Origin: Microbacterium dextranolyticum
GTDB lineage: Bacteria > Actinomycetota > Actinomycetes > Actinomycetales > Microbacteriaceae
Direction: 5' to 3'
Length of the DNA: 64,000 bases
NCBI RefSeq assembly: GCF_016907295.1
Contig: NZ_JAFBBR010000001.1
Location: forward strand, 496,001 to 560,000
Shown here: piece after piece, positions 1 through 11,807 of the stretch
Position numbering within the stretch: position 1 is the stretch's first letter
Layout: the number at the start of each line of letters is the position of its first letter
Program-made: the position numbers and the translations under genes
Notes under the pieces: generated by a model
Databases searched by the model: none
Told to the model about the DNA's origin: nothing
Seen by the model: only the letters and a program-made list of their open reading frames with translations

Positions 1-10
1 GGAGATGCAC

Positions 11-2221
<2,211 letters not shown>

Positions 2222-2223
2222 TC

Positions 2224-4620
2224 GTGTCGGATGCCACGCGTCCGTCGGTGGGCGCTCCCGCGTCGACCTACCGCCTGCAGGTGCGGGCCTCGTTCGATCT
2301 GGATGCCGCAGCCGACGTGACGGGATACCTGCGCGATCTCGGCGCCGATTGGGCCTACCTCTCGCCCATCCTGCAGTCCGCGGGCGGCTCCGACCACGGG
2401 TACGACGTCGTGGACCCGACGCGCGTCGACGAGGCGCGCGGCGGGGCGGCCGGCCTCGACCGGTTCGCCGCGGCGGCCCGCGCGGCGGCCCTCGGCGTCC
2501 TCGTCGACATCGTGCCCAACCATCAGGGGGTCGCCGTTCCGGCCGAGAACCCGTGGTGGTGGGACGTGCTGGCGTACGGCGAACAGTCGGCGCACGCGGC
2601 ATCCTTCGACATCGACTGGGCGCACGGCGGTGGGCGTCTGCGCCTTCCCGTGCTCGGGGCCGAACTCGACGACGTGATCGCCGCCGGCGAGCTGACCGTC
2701 GCGCCGGAGTCGCCAGACTCGCCACACGCGCCGGATGCCCCCGCCGCCCCGTTCGGCACGGCGCGCTACTACGACCTGGTGCTGCCGCTCGCTCCCGGCA
2801 CGGCTCCGCTGCACGAGACGACGGATGCCGCGGCGGTGCGCGATGTGCTCGCGCGCCAGCACTGGGAGCTCGGGTTCTGGCGCCGCGCCGAGGACCTGCT
2901 CAACTATCGGCGCTTCTTCACCGTGACGAGCCTCGCCGGCGTGCGGGTCGAGCGCCCCGACGTGTTCGACGCGTCGCACGTCGAGGTGGTGCGCTGGGTG
3001 CGCGACGGGCTCGTCGACGGCCTGCGCATCGACCACCCCGACGGCCTCGCCGACCCCGGCGGCTACCTCGATCGCCTGAGCGACGCGACCGGCGGCGTGT
3101 ACACGGTGGTCGAGAAGATCCTGGAGCCCGGCGAGGAGCTGCCGGGCTGGTGGGCTGCCGAAGGCACCACCGGCTACGACGCGCTCGGCGAGATCGAGCG
3201 CGTGCTGGTCGACCCGGCGGGGGAGCGCCCCCTGACGGATGCCGCGCCGCAGGGCCCCGGCTGGGACGAGCTCATCGCGCGCACCAAGCGCGACGTGGCC
3301 GACACCTCGCAGGCCGCCGAGGTCGGCCGCCTCGTGCGATGCCTGCCCGCCGAGGCGCGCGAGACGCTCGGCGACGCCGTGGCACGCGACGCCCTCGCCG
3401 AGCTGCTCACCCGCTTCGACGTGTACCGCGCGTACCTGCCCGCCGGGGCGGACCGTCTCGCGCGGGCGGCTGCCGAGGCATCCGCGCACCGCCCCGACCT
3501 GGCCGAGGCCGTCGCCCGACTCGTCCCGCTGATCGCCGACGCGGACGCGGAGCTGTCGCACCGGTTCATGCAGACGACCGGTCCCGTGATGGCGAAAGGC
3601 GTCGAGGACCGCGCCTTCTATCGCTTCACCCGGCTCGGCTCGCTGACCGAGGTTGGCGGCGATCCGTCGCGGTTCTCGCTCACGGTGCCGCAGCTGCACG
3701 ACGCGTTCGCGCGCCGGCAGGCATCCTGGCCGCACGCGCTCACCGCGTTGACGACACACGACACGAAGCGCTCCGAAGACACCCGCGCGCGCCTGGACGT
3801 GCTCGCCGAGATCCCCGAGCGATGGGCGGCCGCGCGCGGCGAGCTGTCGGCGATCGCCTCGACAGGCGACGGGGCGCTCGACGATCTGCTCTGGCAGGCC
3901 GTCGTCGGCGTCTGGTCGGATGACCCCGACCTCGGCGATCGGCTGCACGCGTACGCCGAGAAGGCGGCTCGCGAGAGCGGTGCGGGCACCAGCTGGGAAG
4001 ACCCCGACGAGGCGTTCGAGGCCGGCGTGCACGCCCTCGTCGACGCGGCCGCAGGCGCGGCGCGGCCGGTCGTGGAGCGCGTCGTCGACGAGATCGCCGG
4101 CGCCGGCCGCAGCAACGGACTGTCGGCCAAGCTGCTGCAGCTCGCCGGCCCCGGGGTGCCCGACGTCTACCAGGGCACCGAGCTGTGGGACCACTCCCTC
4201 GTCGACCCCGACAACCGTCGTGCCGTCGACTACGACGCACGGCGTACCCTGCTCGCGCGGATCGACGACGGCTGGCATCCGCCGGTGGACGCATCGGGTG
4301 CGGCGAAGCTGCTGCTCGTCTCGCGCACCCTGCGGCTGCGCCGCGACCGGCCCGAGCTGTTCACGAGGTACACGCCGCTCGAGACGGCGGGCGCCGCGCG
4401 CGACCACGCCGTCGCGTTCGACCGTGGCGGGGCGATCGCGATCGCGACGCGCCTGCCGCTCGGCCTCGCGGCACGCGGTGGGTGGACGGATGCCGCGGTC
4501 ATGCTGCCGGCCGGACCGTGGCGCGACGAGCTCACCGGGCGCCTCGTGAGCGGTGGCGCCGCGCCTCTGGCGCAGGTGCTCGCGGACTACCCCGTGGCGC
4601 TCCTGACCCGCGCCGGCTGA
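2224..4620 (+). CDS. treY: Malto-oligosyltrehalose synthase TreY
   Basis: GH13_26 intramolecular transglucosylase that converts the reducing-end alpha-1,4 bond of maltodextrins to the alpha,alpha-1,1 bond, giving maltooligosyl trehalose. The barrel starts at the N-terminus with the family signature STYRLQ. The catalytic residues are visible: Asp270 in GLRIDHPDG, Glu297 in VVEKIL and Asp513 in TTHDTKRSEDTRAR. Its 798 aa is normal for actinobacterial TreY. It starts at GTG 2224, 2 nt after the glgX stop. Its functional partner treZ is not next door but begins at 14945, beyond an unrelated 10-kb cassette. No obvious terminator follows; the next 130 nt carry only a short gaggtg/cacctc hairpin at 4695-4713. 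Confidence 0.95.
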   Translation: MSDATRPSVGAPASTYRLQVRASFDLDAAADVTGYLRDLGADWAYLSPILQSAGGSDHGYDVVDPTRVDEARGGAAGLDRFAAAARAAALGVLVDIVPNHQGVAVPAENPWWWDVLAYGEQSAHAASFDIDWAHGGGRLRLPVLGAELDDVIAAGELTVAPESPDSPHAPDAPAAPFGTARYYDLVLPLAPGTAPLHETTDAAAVRDVLARQHWELGFWRRAEDLLNYRRFFTVTSLAGVRVERPDVFDASHVEVVRWVRDGLVDGLRIDHPDGLADPGGYLDRLSDATGGVYTVVEKILEPGEELPGWWAAEGTTGYDALGEIERVLVDPAGERPLTDAAPQGPGWDELIARTKRDVADTSQAAEVGRLVRCLPAEARETLGDAVARDALAELLTRFDVYRAYLPAGADRLARAAAEASAHRPDLAEAVARLVPLIADADAELSHRFMQTTGPVMAKGVEDRAFYRFTRLGSLTEVGGDPSRFSLTVPQLHDAFARRQASWPHALTALTTHDTKRSEDTRARLDVLAEIPERWAAARGELSAIASTGDGALDDLLWQAVVGVWSDDPDLGDRLHAYAEKAARESGAGTSWEDPDEAFEAGVHALVDAAAGAARPVVERVVDEIAGAGRSNGLSAKLLQLAGPGVPDVYQGTELWDHSLVDPDNRRAVDYDARRTLLARIDDGWHPPVDASGAAKLLLVSRTLRLRRDRPELFTRYTPLETAGAARDHAVAFDRGGAIAIATRLPLGLAARGGWTDAAVMLPAGPWRDELTGRLVSGGAAPLAQVLADYPVALLTRAG

Positions 4621-4756
4621 CGCTCCGGGGGCGTGCGGCGGCCGGTTTCTTACGGCGTGTAACCGTCCATTTCTCCGCGCTCGTCGCTCGTGATGAGGTG
4701 TTCTTCGCACCTCTTCACCGCCGCGCCCGCGGCGACACCGTCCCCCAGGAGACCCG

Positions 4757-6412
4757 ATGCCCCGCTTCGCCCGCACCCTCGCGACCACCGCCGTCGCCGC
4801 TGCGATCGCCCTCCTCGCCGCCGGGTGCTCCGCGGGCGGCTCCGCCGCCCCGAGCGACGGAGCCTCCGCAGAGCCTCAGTCCGGCGGGACCCTCACCTAC
4901 CTCGAGCCGCAGACCTGGACGACGCTGTATCCGCCGTCCGCGGGCTTCTACCCCAACGGCGGCATCGTCAACAACGTCACCGACCGACTGCTGTACCAGA
5001 ACCCCGAGACTCTCCAGCTCGAGCCGTGGATCGCGACCGACTACAAGGTCAACGACGACGCCACCCAGTACACGTTCGATCTGCGCACCGACGTCACCTA
5101 CTCCGACGGCACGCCGCTGACGGCCGCGAACGTCGTCAAGAACATCGACCTGTACGGCAAGGGCGACAAGGCCCGCGCGCTGCCGGTGTCCGAGGCGATC
5201 AACAACTACGACCACGGCGAGGTGACCGGCGACCACACGGTGGTCTTCCACTTCACCGCGCCGTCGCCCGGCTTCGCGCAGGCCGTCTCGACGATCAACT
5301 CGGGCCTCCTCTCCGACGCGACGCTCGACCGCAGCAGCGAGAAGTTCGGCCCCGGCAACGCGAAGGAGATCATCGGCAGCGGCCCGTTCGTCATCTCCGA
5401 CGAGCAGATCGGCACCCAGACGAGCGTCACGGCGCGCAAGGACTACGCCTGGGCGCCGCCGTCGCTGAAGCACCAGGGCGCCGCGTACCTCGCCGGCGTC
5501 AACTACGTCGTCGCGGCGGAGAACAGCGTGCGCGTGGGCACGGTCGTCGCCGGCCAGGCCGACATCGCCCGCAACATCCCCGCGCCCGACGAGGCGCAGT
5601 TCGCCGCGGGCGGGCTGTCGCTGCACGCCGCGGCCACCAACGGCGTCAACAACGGCCTGAGCTTCCGCTTCCGCGACCAGCGTCTGGCCGACGTGCGCGT
5701 GCGCCAGGCGATCATCGCCGGCATCGACCGCCAGAAGATCGTCGACACCCTGTTCACGAAGAACTACCCGCTCGCCACCGGCGCCCTCGCCAAGACGGCC
5801 CTCGGCTACGTCGACACGTCCTCGTACTACGCGTACGACCCCACGAAGGCGGCGTCGCTGCTGGATGCCGCGGGCTGGACCCTGGGTTCGGACGGCGTCC
5901 GTGCCAAGGACGGCGAGAAGCTCTCTCTCACCTTCAACGAGGCCCTTCCGCAGCCCCGTTCCAAGGAGGTCGTGACCCTCATCCAGGAGCAGCTGGGCAA
6001 GCTCGGCATCACGGTCAACCTGTTCGCCGGAGACATGGCCGCCCAGACCAAGGCCTCCAACGACCAGAGCACGATCCAGGTGTACCACTCGATGGTCGGC
6101 CGCGCGGACTTCGACGTCCTGAAGTCGCAGTACTTCTCCAAGAACCGCAACACGCTGCTGAACCTCAACCCGGCCGACGGCTCGATCGGCGACCCCCAGC
6201 TCGACGCGCTCCTCCAGGCCGTCGCCTCCGAGCCCACCTCGGCGCAGCGCCAGACGGCATCCGAGGCGGCACAGAAGTATCTCGCCGAGAACGCCTACAT
6301 CCTGCCGATCTTCGAAGAGCCGCAGGTGTTCGGCCTCACCGCCAAGGTGCACGGCTTCGAGACCGAGTCGGTCGGACGCCCCTCGTTCTACTCGACCTGG
6401 CTCGCGGGCTGA
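4757..6412 (+). CDS. ABC transporter substrate-binding lipoprotein (peptide/nickel type)
   Basis: Extracytoplasmic solute receptor of the SBP_bac_5 (DppA/OppA/NikA) family, 551 aa. A lipoprotein signal peptide is evident: basic start, hydrophobic stretch and lipobox LAAGC with the lipidated Cys at residue 24, followed by a Gly/Ser/Ala linker. The mature part begins with the typical GGTLTYLEP strand and has family-like segments (YTFDLR, YSDGTPLTA). It is the first gene of an operon with two permeases, a double ATPase, a luciferase-like monooxygenase and two CMD proteins. That arrangement matches the family I know as KPN_01854-type binding proteins. The ligand is unknown; the enzyme neighbours argue for a modified small molecule rather than a general peptide. 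Confidence 0.92.
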   Translation: MPRFARTLATTAVAAAIALLAAGCSAGGSAAPSDGASAEPQSGGTLTYLEPQTWTTLYPPSAGFYPNGGIVNNVTDRLLYQNPETLQLEPWIATDYKVNDDATQYTFDLRTDVTYSDGTPLTAANVVKNIDLYGKGDKARALPVSEAINNYDHGEVTGDHTVVFHFTAPSPGFAQAVSTINSGLLSDATLDRSSEKFGPGNAKEIIGSGPFVISDEQIGTQTSVTARKDYAWAPPSLKHQGAAYLAGVNYVVAAENSVRVGTVVAGQADIARNIPAPDEAQFAAGGLSLHAAATNGVNNGLSFRFRDQRLADVRVRQAIIAGIDRQKIVDTLFTKNYPLATGALAKTALGYVDTSSYYAYDPTKAASLLDAAGWTLGSDGVRAKDGEKLSLTFNEALPQPRSKEVVTLIQEQLGKLGITVNLFAGDMAAQTKASNDQSTIQVYHSMVGRADFDVLKSQYFSKNRNTLLNLNPADGSIGDPQLDALLQAVASEPTSAQRQTASEAAQKYLAENAYILPIFEEPQVFGLTAKVHGFETESVGRPSFYSTWLAG

Positions 6413-6446
6413 CCCGCCGGCCGGAAGACCGGGTCACGGAGAATCC

Positions 6447-7523
6447 ATGTCGTACGTCCTTCGTCGTGTGGGCCAGGCGGTGCTCGTCCTCGCTCTGGCC
6501 TACACGGCGGCCTACCTGCTGCTCGCCGCGCTGCCGGGCGATGCCGTCATCGCGCGGTACGGCAGCCCCGAGCTCGGGCTGACCCCCGAGCAGATCGACG
6601 CCATCCGCGAATCGCTGGGGGCCGACCAGCCGCTCATCGTGCAGTACTTCCGCTCCATCGCGGGCTTCCTCACGGGCGACTTCGGTTACTCGGTCGCCAG
6701 CGGCGCCGCCGTGTCCGACCTGATCGCGACAGCGCTGCCGCCGACCCTGACCCTCGCCTCGCTCGGTCTCGTGCTGGCGGTCTTCCTCGCGGTGACGATC
6801 GCCTTCACGGCGACCTACGGCGCCGGCGGCGTGCTGCGGCGGATCTTCCGGGGCATCCCGCCCCTGTTCGTGTCGCTTCCGGTGTTCTGGATCGGCATCA
6901 TCCTGATCCAGATCTTCTCGTTCCGACTCGGGCTCGTGCCCGTGATCGGGGCGAACCCCGTGCAGGCGCTGATCCTGCCGGTCATCACCCTGGCCATCCC
7001 GATCGCCGCGCCCCTGTCGCAGGTGCTCATGCGCTCGATCGACGAGGTGCGCGAGCAGCCGTTCGTGGCGGTCATCCGTGCGCGCGGTGCGAGCACCTCG
7101 TGGCTGCTGTGGCGAGGCGTCGCCCGCAACGCGCTGCTGCCGACCCTCACCATGGCGGGACTGCTCTTCGGCGAGCTCGTCGGCGGTGCAGTCGTCACCG
7201 AGACCGTGTTCGCCCGCGCCGGCCTCGGGCAGCTGACGGCGCAGGCCGTCGCGAACCGCGACACCCCGGTGCTGCTGGCGGTCGTCGTGATCTCGACCGT
7301 CGCGTTCGTGGGCATCAACCTGATCGTCGACCTGCTGTACCCCGTTCTCGACGCGCGTCTGCGCACCGGCTCGCGCCGTCGCGCGACCGGTGCGGGCGCC
7401 ACGGCGACGGTCGACGCCGCCGAGCGCGCCGTCGACGAGCTCGTGGATGCCGAGGTCGGCGCATCGGCCGGCGCGGGCACCGCGGGCGCCGTGCCCGCCG
7501 GATCCCGAGGAGAGAACCGATGA
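6447..7523 (+). CDS. ABC transporter permease, DppB-like
   Basis: Inner-membrane permease of the peptide/nickel ABC importer, 358 aa. It has the DppB/OppB layout: one N-terminal membrane helix (starting SYVLRRVGQAVLVL), an external loop, then five more helices with the cytosolic EAA-type coupling segment around VIRARGAS. The start ATG has an upstream ACGGAGA. The C-terminal 55 residues after the last helix are a low-complexity Ala/Gly/Val/Arg tail not needed for transport, which looks lineage-specific. The stop codon overlaps the ATG of the next permease (ATGA), showing translational coupling. Confidence 0.92.
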   Translation: MSYVLRRVGQAVLVLALAYTAAYLLLAALPGDAVIARYGSPELGLTPEQIDAIRESLGADQPLIVQYFRSIAGFLTGDFGYSVASGAAVSDLIATALPPTLTLASLGLVLAVFLAVTIAFTATYGAGGVLRRIFRGIPPLFVSLPVFWIGIILIQIFSFRLGLVPVIGANPVQALILPVITLAIPIAAPLSQVLMRSIDEVREQPFVAVIRARGASTSWLLWRGVARNALLPTLTMAGLLFGELVGGAVVTETVFARAGLGQLTAQAVANRDTPVLLAVVVISTVAFVGINLIVDLLYPVLDARLRTGSRRRATGAGATATVDAAERAVDELVDAEVGASAGAGTAGAVPAGSRGENR

Positions 7524-8410
7524 CCGCCCTCGCCACCACCGCCGGCCTCGCCGGAGGCGCCGCCGACGGGCCGGGCGCCGGCCCCACCGCGGACCGCCGC
7601 ATCCGGTGGGGGAGCCTTCTCTCCCGCGTCGGCTTCGTCCTTCCCGCCATCGCGATACTCATCGCCCTGCTCTGGGCGCTGTTCCCCACGCTGTTCACCG
7701 GGCAGGACCCCACCGAGACCGTCGCACCCGCGCTGCAGGCGCCGAGCGCCGAGCACTGGTTCGGCACGGATGCCACCGGCCGCGACCTCTACGCCCGCGT
7801 CGTCTACGGGGCGTCGCAGTCGATCATCGGCGCGCTCATCGCCGTGCTCGTCGGCCTCGTCGTCGGCACCGCGATCGGACTCGCCGCCGGCGCCCTCGGC
7901 GGCGCGGTCGACGAGGCGCTCATGCGCGTCGTCGACGTGCTGCTGGCGATCCCCGCGCTGCTGCTGTCGCTGAGCGTCGTGATCCTCCTCGGCTTCGGCA
8001 CGACGAGCGCCGCCGTCGCGGTCGGGGTCACCTCGATCGCGGTGTTCGCCCGCCTCGCCCGCTCCCGCGTCGTCAGCGTGCGCGTGACCGACTTCGTCGA
8101 GGCCGCCTACGGCTCGGGCGGCACGTTCTTCGGCGTGCTGTGGCGGCACATTCTGCCGAACTCCCTGACGCCGGTGATCGCGCTCGCCGCGCTGCAGTTC
8201 GGCTCTGCCATCCTGCAGATCTCGACCCTCGGATTCCTCGGCTACGGTGAGCCGCCGCCCACGCCCGAGTGGGGCCTGCTCATCGCCGAGGGGCGCAACT
8301 ACGTCGCCACCGCCTGGTGGCTCACCGTGCTGCCCGGTCTCGTCGTCGTGCTCGTCGTGCTCGCGACCAACCGTCTCAGCCAGGCCCTTCGAGGAGGCGA
8401 TTCCGCATGA
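7520..8410 (+). CDS. ABC transporter permease, DppC-like
   Basis: Second permease of the importer, 296 aa. There is an N-terminal Ala/Gly-rich cytosolic segment, a first membrane helix at about 38-58, then the periplasmic motif HWFGTDATGRDLYARVVYG typical of DppC/OppC. The binding-protein-dependent transport domain follows, with the coupling loop near VEAAYGSGGTFFGVLWRHILPNS. Start chosen at the ATG overlapping the upstream stop (ATGA), preceded by GAGGAGAG. The reading frame stays open further upstream, but that part lies inside the previous gene. It forms the membrane heterodimer with the preceding permease. Confidence 0.92.
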   Translation: MTALATTAGLAGGAADGPGAGPTADRRIRWGSLLSRVGFVLPAIAILIALLWALFPTLFTGQDPTETVAPALQAPSAEHWFGTDATGRDLYARVVYGASQSIIGALIAVLVGLVVGTAIGLAAGALGGAVDEALMRVVDVLLAIPALLLSLSVVILLGFGTTSAAVAVGVTSIAVFARLARSRVVSVRVTDFVEAAYGSGGTFFGVLWRHILPNSLTPVIALAALQFGSAILQISTLGFLGYGEPPPTPEWGLLIAEGRNYVATAWWLTVLPGLVVVLVVLATNRLSQALRGGDSA

Positions 8411-10092
8411 GCGCGCAACCGCTGCTGTCCATTCGCGACCTCGCCGTCCAGTACCGCACGCGGCGCGGCCCGGTCGATGCCGTGCGCGGCGTCTCGTTCG
8501 ACGTCGAGGCGGGGTCGGTCACGGCCCTCGTCGGTGAGTCGGGGTCGGGCAAGACCACGGTCGCCCAGACGGTCATCGGGCTGCTGGCATCCAACGGCCA
8601 CGTCTCCGCGGGCAGCATCCGCCTCGCCGAGCGCACCGACGGGCTCACCGATCTCGTCGGTCTGTCCGAGCGGCACTGGCGCCGGCTGCGCGGTCGCTGC
8701 ATCGCCCTCATCCCGCAGGATCCGGGGAACTCCCTCAACCCCGTCGCCACCATCGGCTGGAGCGTGGGCGAGGCCCTGCGCATCCACGGTTGGAGAGACC
8801 GGGCCAAGATCCACGCGCGGGTCATCGATCTGCTGGACCGCGTCGGCATCGACGATCCCGAGATCCGCGCCCGGCAGTACCCGCATGAGCTGTCCGGAGG
8901 CATGCGTCAGCGGGTGCTGATCGCCGCCGCTCTCGCCCTCGAGCCCGAGCTGATCATCGCCGACGAGCCGACGAGCGCGCTCGATGTCACCGTGCAGCGG
9001 ACCGTGCTCGACCTGCTCGACGAACTGCGTGCCGAGACGGGCACCGGCATCCTGTTCATCACGCACGACCTCGCCGTCGCGGCCGACCGCTCCGACGCGC
9101 TCGTCGTGATGCGCTCCGGCCAGGTGCAAGAGGCGGGCCCCACGGCAGAGGTGCTCGCGGCTCCCTCGTCGCCCTACACGCGCACCCTCCTGGCCGATGC
9201 CCCCTCGCTCGCCCGTGTGGTCGAGCGCACCGCTCCGGATGCCGCGCGCTCCGATGATCCGCGCGACACGCTCGTCGAGGTGTCCGGCCTCACGCAGCGC
9301 TTCGCGCGGGCGGGCCGGTCGCCCCTCGTGGCGGTCGACGACGTCTCGTTCAGCGTCGCACGGGGAACGACGCACGCGATCGTCGGCGAGTCCGGATCGG
9401 GCAAGACCACGACCGGGCGCTCGATCGCGGGCTTCAACCGCCCCACGAGCGGGAGCATCCGTGTGGGCGGCACCGAGGTGACCGCGCTCGCGGGAGGGCG
9501 CGCGCGCCGCGCCTTCCACCGCAGCACCCAGCTCGTCTACCAGAACCCGTACGCCTCGCTCGACCCGCGTCAGAGCATCGCCGACATCCTCGCCGAACCG
9601 CTGCGCAACTTCGGGATCGGCTCGCGCGCGGAGCGGGACGACCGCGTCGCCCACCAGCTGGAGCTCGTCGCCCTGCCGCCGGAGATTGCGACGCGGCATC
9701 CGCGGGAGCTCTCCGGCGGGCAGCGGCAGCGGATCGCGATCGCGCGCGCGCTGATCGTCGAACCCGAGCTCGTCGTGCTCGACGAGGCCGTCTCGGCGCT
9801 CGATGTCACGGTGCAGGCCCAGATCCTGCGGCTGCTCGCGCGGCTGCAGATCGAGCTCGGCCTCACCTACGTGTTCATCTCGCACGACCTCGCCGTCGTG
9901 CGCCAGATCTCCGACACCGTCTCGGTGCTCCGCCGCGGCCGTCAGGTCGAGCACGGCACGGCCGCTGCGGTGTTCGACGACCCGCAGCACGCGTACACCC
10001 GCGAGCTGCTGGCCGCGATCCCCGGAGCGACGCTGCGCGAACAGTCGCCGTCTCGCCCGTCCGTCCCCCGCCAGGAAGAGGTTCGCGCATGA
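8407..10092 (+). CDS. ABC transporter ATP-binding protein, fused DppD-DppF type
   Basis: Single 561-aa protein holding both ATPase domains that are separate (DppD, DppF) in many transporters. The first domain has Walker A GESGSGKTT from about residue 43, signature LSGGMRQR and Walker B LIIADEPTSALD. The second has Walker A from about residue 327, signature LSGGQRQR and Walker B LVVLDEAVSALD. Both catalytic glutamates are present, so two competent sites are expected. ATG 8407 overlaps the permease stop. The protein energises the importer encoded by the three genes before it. Its own stop overlaps the monooxygenase start, tying import to catabolism. Confidence 0.93.
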   Translation: MSAQPLLSIRDLAVQYRTRRGPVDAVRGVSFDVEAGSVTALVGESGSGKTTVAQTVIGLLASNGHVSAGSIRLAERTDGLTDLVGLSERHWRRLRGRCIALIPQDPGNSLNPVATIGWSVGEALRIHGWRDRAKIHARVIDLLDRVGIDDPEIRARQYPHELSGGMRQRVLIAAALALEPELIIADEPTSALDVTVQRTVLDLLDELRAETGTGILFITHDLAVAADRSDALVVMRSGQVQEAGPTAEVLAAPSSPYTRTLLADAPSLARVVERTAPDAARSDDPRDTLVEVSGLTQRFARAGRSPLVAVDDVSFSVARGTTHAIVGESGSGKTTTGRSIAGFNRPTSGSIRVGGTEVTALAGGRARRAFHRSTQLVYQNPYASLDPRQSIADILAEPLRNFGIGSRAERDDRVAHQLELVALPPEIATRHPRELSGGQRQRIAIARALIVEPELVVLDEAVSALDVTVQAQILRLLARLQIELGLTYVFISHDLAVVRQISDTVSVLRRGRQVEHGTAAAVFDDPQHAYTRELLAAIPGATLREQSPSRPSVPRQEEVRA

Positions 10093-11165
10093 GCGCCCCC
10101 CGTCTCGGTTTCTTCAGCCGCGTGCTCGAAGAGGCCTCCGCCGCCGACCGGTACCGGTTCGCGATCGAGCAGATCGTCCAGGCCGAGCAGAGCGGCTTCG
10201 CCTCGGCGTGGCTCGCGCAGCACCACTTCGGCGAGCACGAGGGCGGCCTGCCCTCGCCGTTCGTGCTGCTCGCGGCCGTGGCCGAACGCACGAGCCGCAT
10301 CGCCCTGGCGACCGGCGTGATCACCCTGCCCCTCGACGACCCGCTGCGGGTCGCCGAGGACGCCACGGTGCTCGATCAGCTGAGCGGTGGGCGCGTGCAG
10401 CTGGGGCTCGCGACCGGCGGCACGCCGTCGTCGTTCGCCGCGTTCGGGCGCGAGTCCGACCGTCGCCGCGAGATCTTCGCCGAGCACCTCGAGGTGCTGC
10501 TCGACGCCCTGGAGGGGCGAGGCATCCGCGGCACCGACTCGCGCATCTACCCCGCCGCGGGCGATCTGTCGGCCCGCATCTGGCAGGCGACGTTCTCGGT
10601 CGACGGTGGACGGCGGGCCGGCGAGCGCGGCGACGGGCTGCTGCTCTCGCGCACCCAGCCGCGCACGGCGGACGCCCCCGACGCGCCGCTGCACGAGCTG
10701 CAGCTGCCGATCATCGAGGCCTACCGCGCCGCGCTGCCCGAGGGGGCGCCCTCGCGCGTGCTCGCCTCGCGCACGGCGCTGGTCGTCGACCCCGAGGACC
10801 GCACCCGGGCCCTCGAACTGGCCGGCGACGGCCTGCGCCACCTCGCGCAGACGATGTTCCGGATCGACACCGACGGCGTCTCGCTCGACGAGCTGATCCG
10901 CATCACCGACACGCACGTCGGCACCGTCGACGAGGTCGTCGCCTCGCTCGCCGCCGACGAGACCCTGCCCGCGGCGAGCGACGTGTCGTTCCAGGTGCAC
11001 TCGATCGCCGCGCCCCACGAGCTGACGCTGCGCTCGCTGCAGCTGCTCGCCGACGAGGTCGCCCCGCGCCTCGGCTTCGCCATCGGGCCGGACGCTGCCG
11101 CCGACCTGCAGAACGCCCACCGGCCGCTGGCTGTCACCGGCGCCGCCACGGAAGGACACGCATGA
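10089..11165 (+). CDS. LLM-class flavin-dependent monooxygenase (KPN_01858-like)
   Basis: Luciferase-like TIM-barrel protein of 358 aa, predicted to use reduced FMN and O2 to oxidise or cleave its substrate. Family features seen are the N-terminal beta strand LGFFSRVLEE, FASAWLAQHHFGEHEG, TGVITLPLDDPLRVAEDATVLDQLSGGRVQLGL split over the barrel, and the late SDVSFQVHS strand. It is translationally coupled by ATGA overlaps to the ATPase upstream and the CMD protein downstream. I recognise the neighbourhood as that of the putative FMN-dependent luciferase-like family called KPN_01858. The substrate is unknown. By analogy with the Bacillus S-alkyl-cysteine salvage operon (LLM enzyme plus M20 deacylase plus transporter), a sulfur- or N-acyl-containing compound is a reasonable guess. 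Confidence 0.88.
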   Translation: MSAPRLGFFSRVLEEASAADRYRFAIEQIVQAEQSGFASAWLAQHHFGEHEGGLPSPFVLLAAVAERTSRIALATGVITLPLDDPLRVAEDATVLDQLSGGRVQLGLATGGTPSSFAAFGRESDRRREIFAEHLEVLLDALEGRGIRGTDSRIYPAAGDLSARIWQATFSVDGGRRAGERGDGLLLSRTQPRTADAPDAPLHELQLPIIEAYRAALPEGAPSRVLASRTALVVDPEDRTRALELAGDGLRHLAQTMFRIDTDGVSLDELIRITDTHVGTVDEVVASLAADETLPAASDVSFQVHSIAAPHELTLRSLQLLADEVAPRLGFAIGPDAAADLQNAHRPLAVTGAATEGHA

Positions 11166-11806
11166 GCACCGCCGCCGACATCATCGACCTACTCGCGGGC
11201 ATCGCCCCCGGCGATCCGCTCGTCGCCGTACGCGACCAGCGCGCGCAGGCGCGCGAGAACGCGCAGCGCAGCTTCGAGGCGCTGCTCGAACCCGCCGAGC
11301 CGGGCACGTTCCCGCTCGCCGAGCGGTACGCCGTCGCAGCCTTCGTCGCGCGTCTGCACGCCTTCGAGGCCGCCACCGCCTTCTACGACGACCTGCTCGG
11401 CGATGAGGCGGGCGGGCTCGAGACCGTCGTGGCGGATGCCGCGGCCTCCGCCGCAGCTCCCGGACCCTTCGGCGCGTACCGCGAGACGGGGCTGCACAAC
11501 GAGTCGACGGACGGCCCGCGGTGGGCGCCCGCGTCCGAGACGGCCGACGCGCTCGGCATCCGCCTCGCCGCCGCCCTCACGCACGCGCACCTGCTCGTCG
11601 TGCGCCCGCGCGAGGCGCGCCCCGAGGCACTGCAGGCCCTCGTCGACGCGGGCTGGAGCGCCGACGACATCGTCTCGCTGTCGCAGCTCGTCGCCTTCCT
11701 GACCTTCCAGCTGCGGCTGTCGTGGGGGCTGCGCGTGCTCGCCGCCGCACCCGTGTCTGACGTCGCCGCCGACCCCGCCATCGCCGCCATCGCCGAGGGA
11801 GCCTGA
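11162..11806 (+). CDS. CMD-domain protein, Avi_7170-like, no cysteines
   Basis: 214-aa, alanine-rich, all-helical protein of the carboxymuconolactone decarboxylase/AhpD-like fold, matching by context and pattern the Avi_7170 family. The protein contains no cysteine at all, so it cannot carry out AhpD-type thiol peroxidase chemistry alone. The next gene does have the CxxC motif, suggesting a catalytic/structural pair. ATG 11162 overlaps the monooxygenase stop (ATGA). The downstream partner starts 2 nt after its stop. Function unknown; it may be a structural partner of the Cys-bearing paralogue or may act on a lactone-like intermediate. Confidence 0.8.
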   Translation: MSTAADIIDLLAGIAPGDPLVAVRDQRAQARENAQRSFEALLEPAEPGTFPLAERYAVAAFVARLHAFEAATAFYDDLLGDEAGGLETVVADAAASAAAPGPFGAYRETGLHNESTDGPRWAPASETADALGIRLAAALTHAHLLVVRPREARPEALQALVDAGWSADDIVSLSQLVAFLTFQLRLSWGLRVLAAAPVSDVAADPAIAAIAEGA

Positions 11807-11807
11807 T

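Noticed and set aside
4620..4756. Riboswitch upstream of the ABC operon
   Set aside because: Only a 6-bp hairpin (gaggtg/cacctc) is visible; no known riboswitch core could be recognised.
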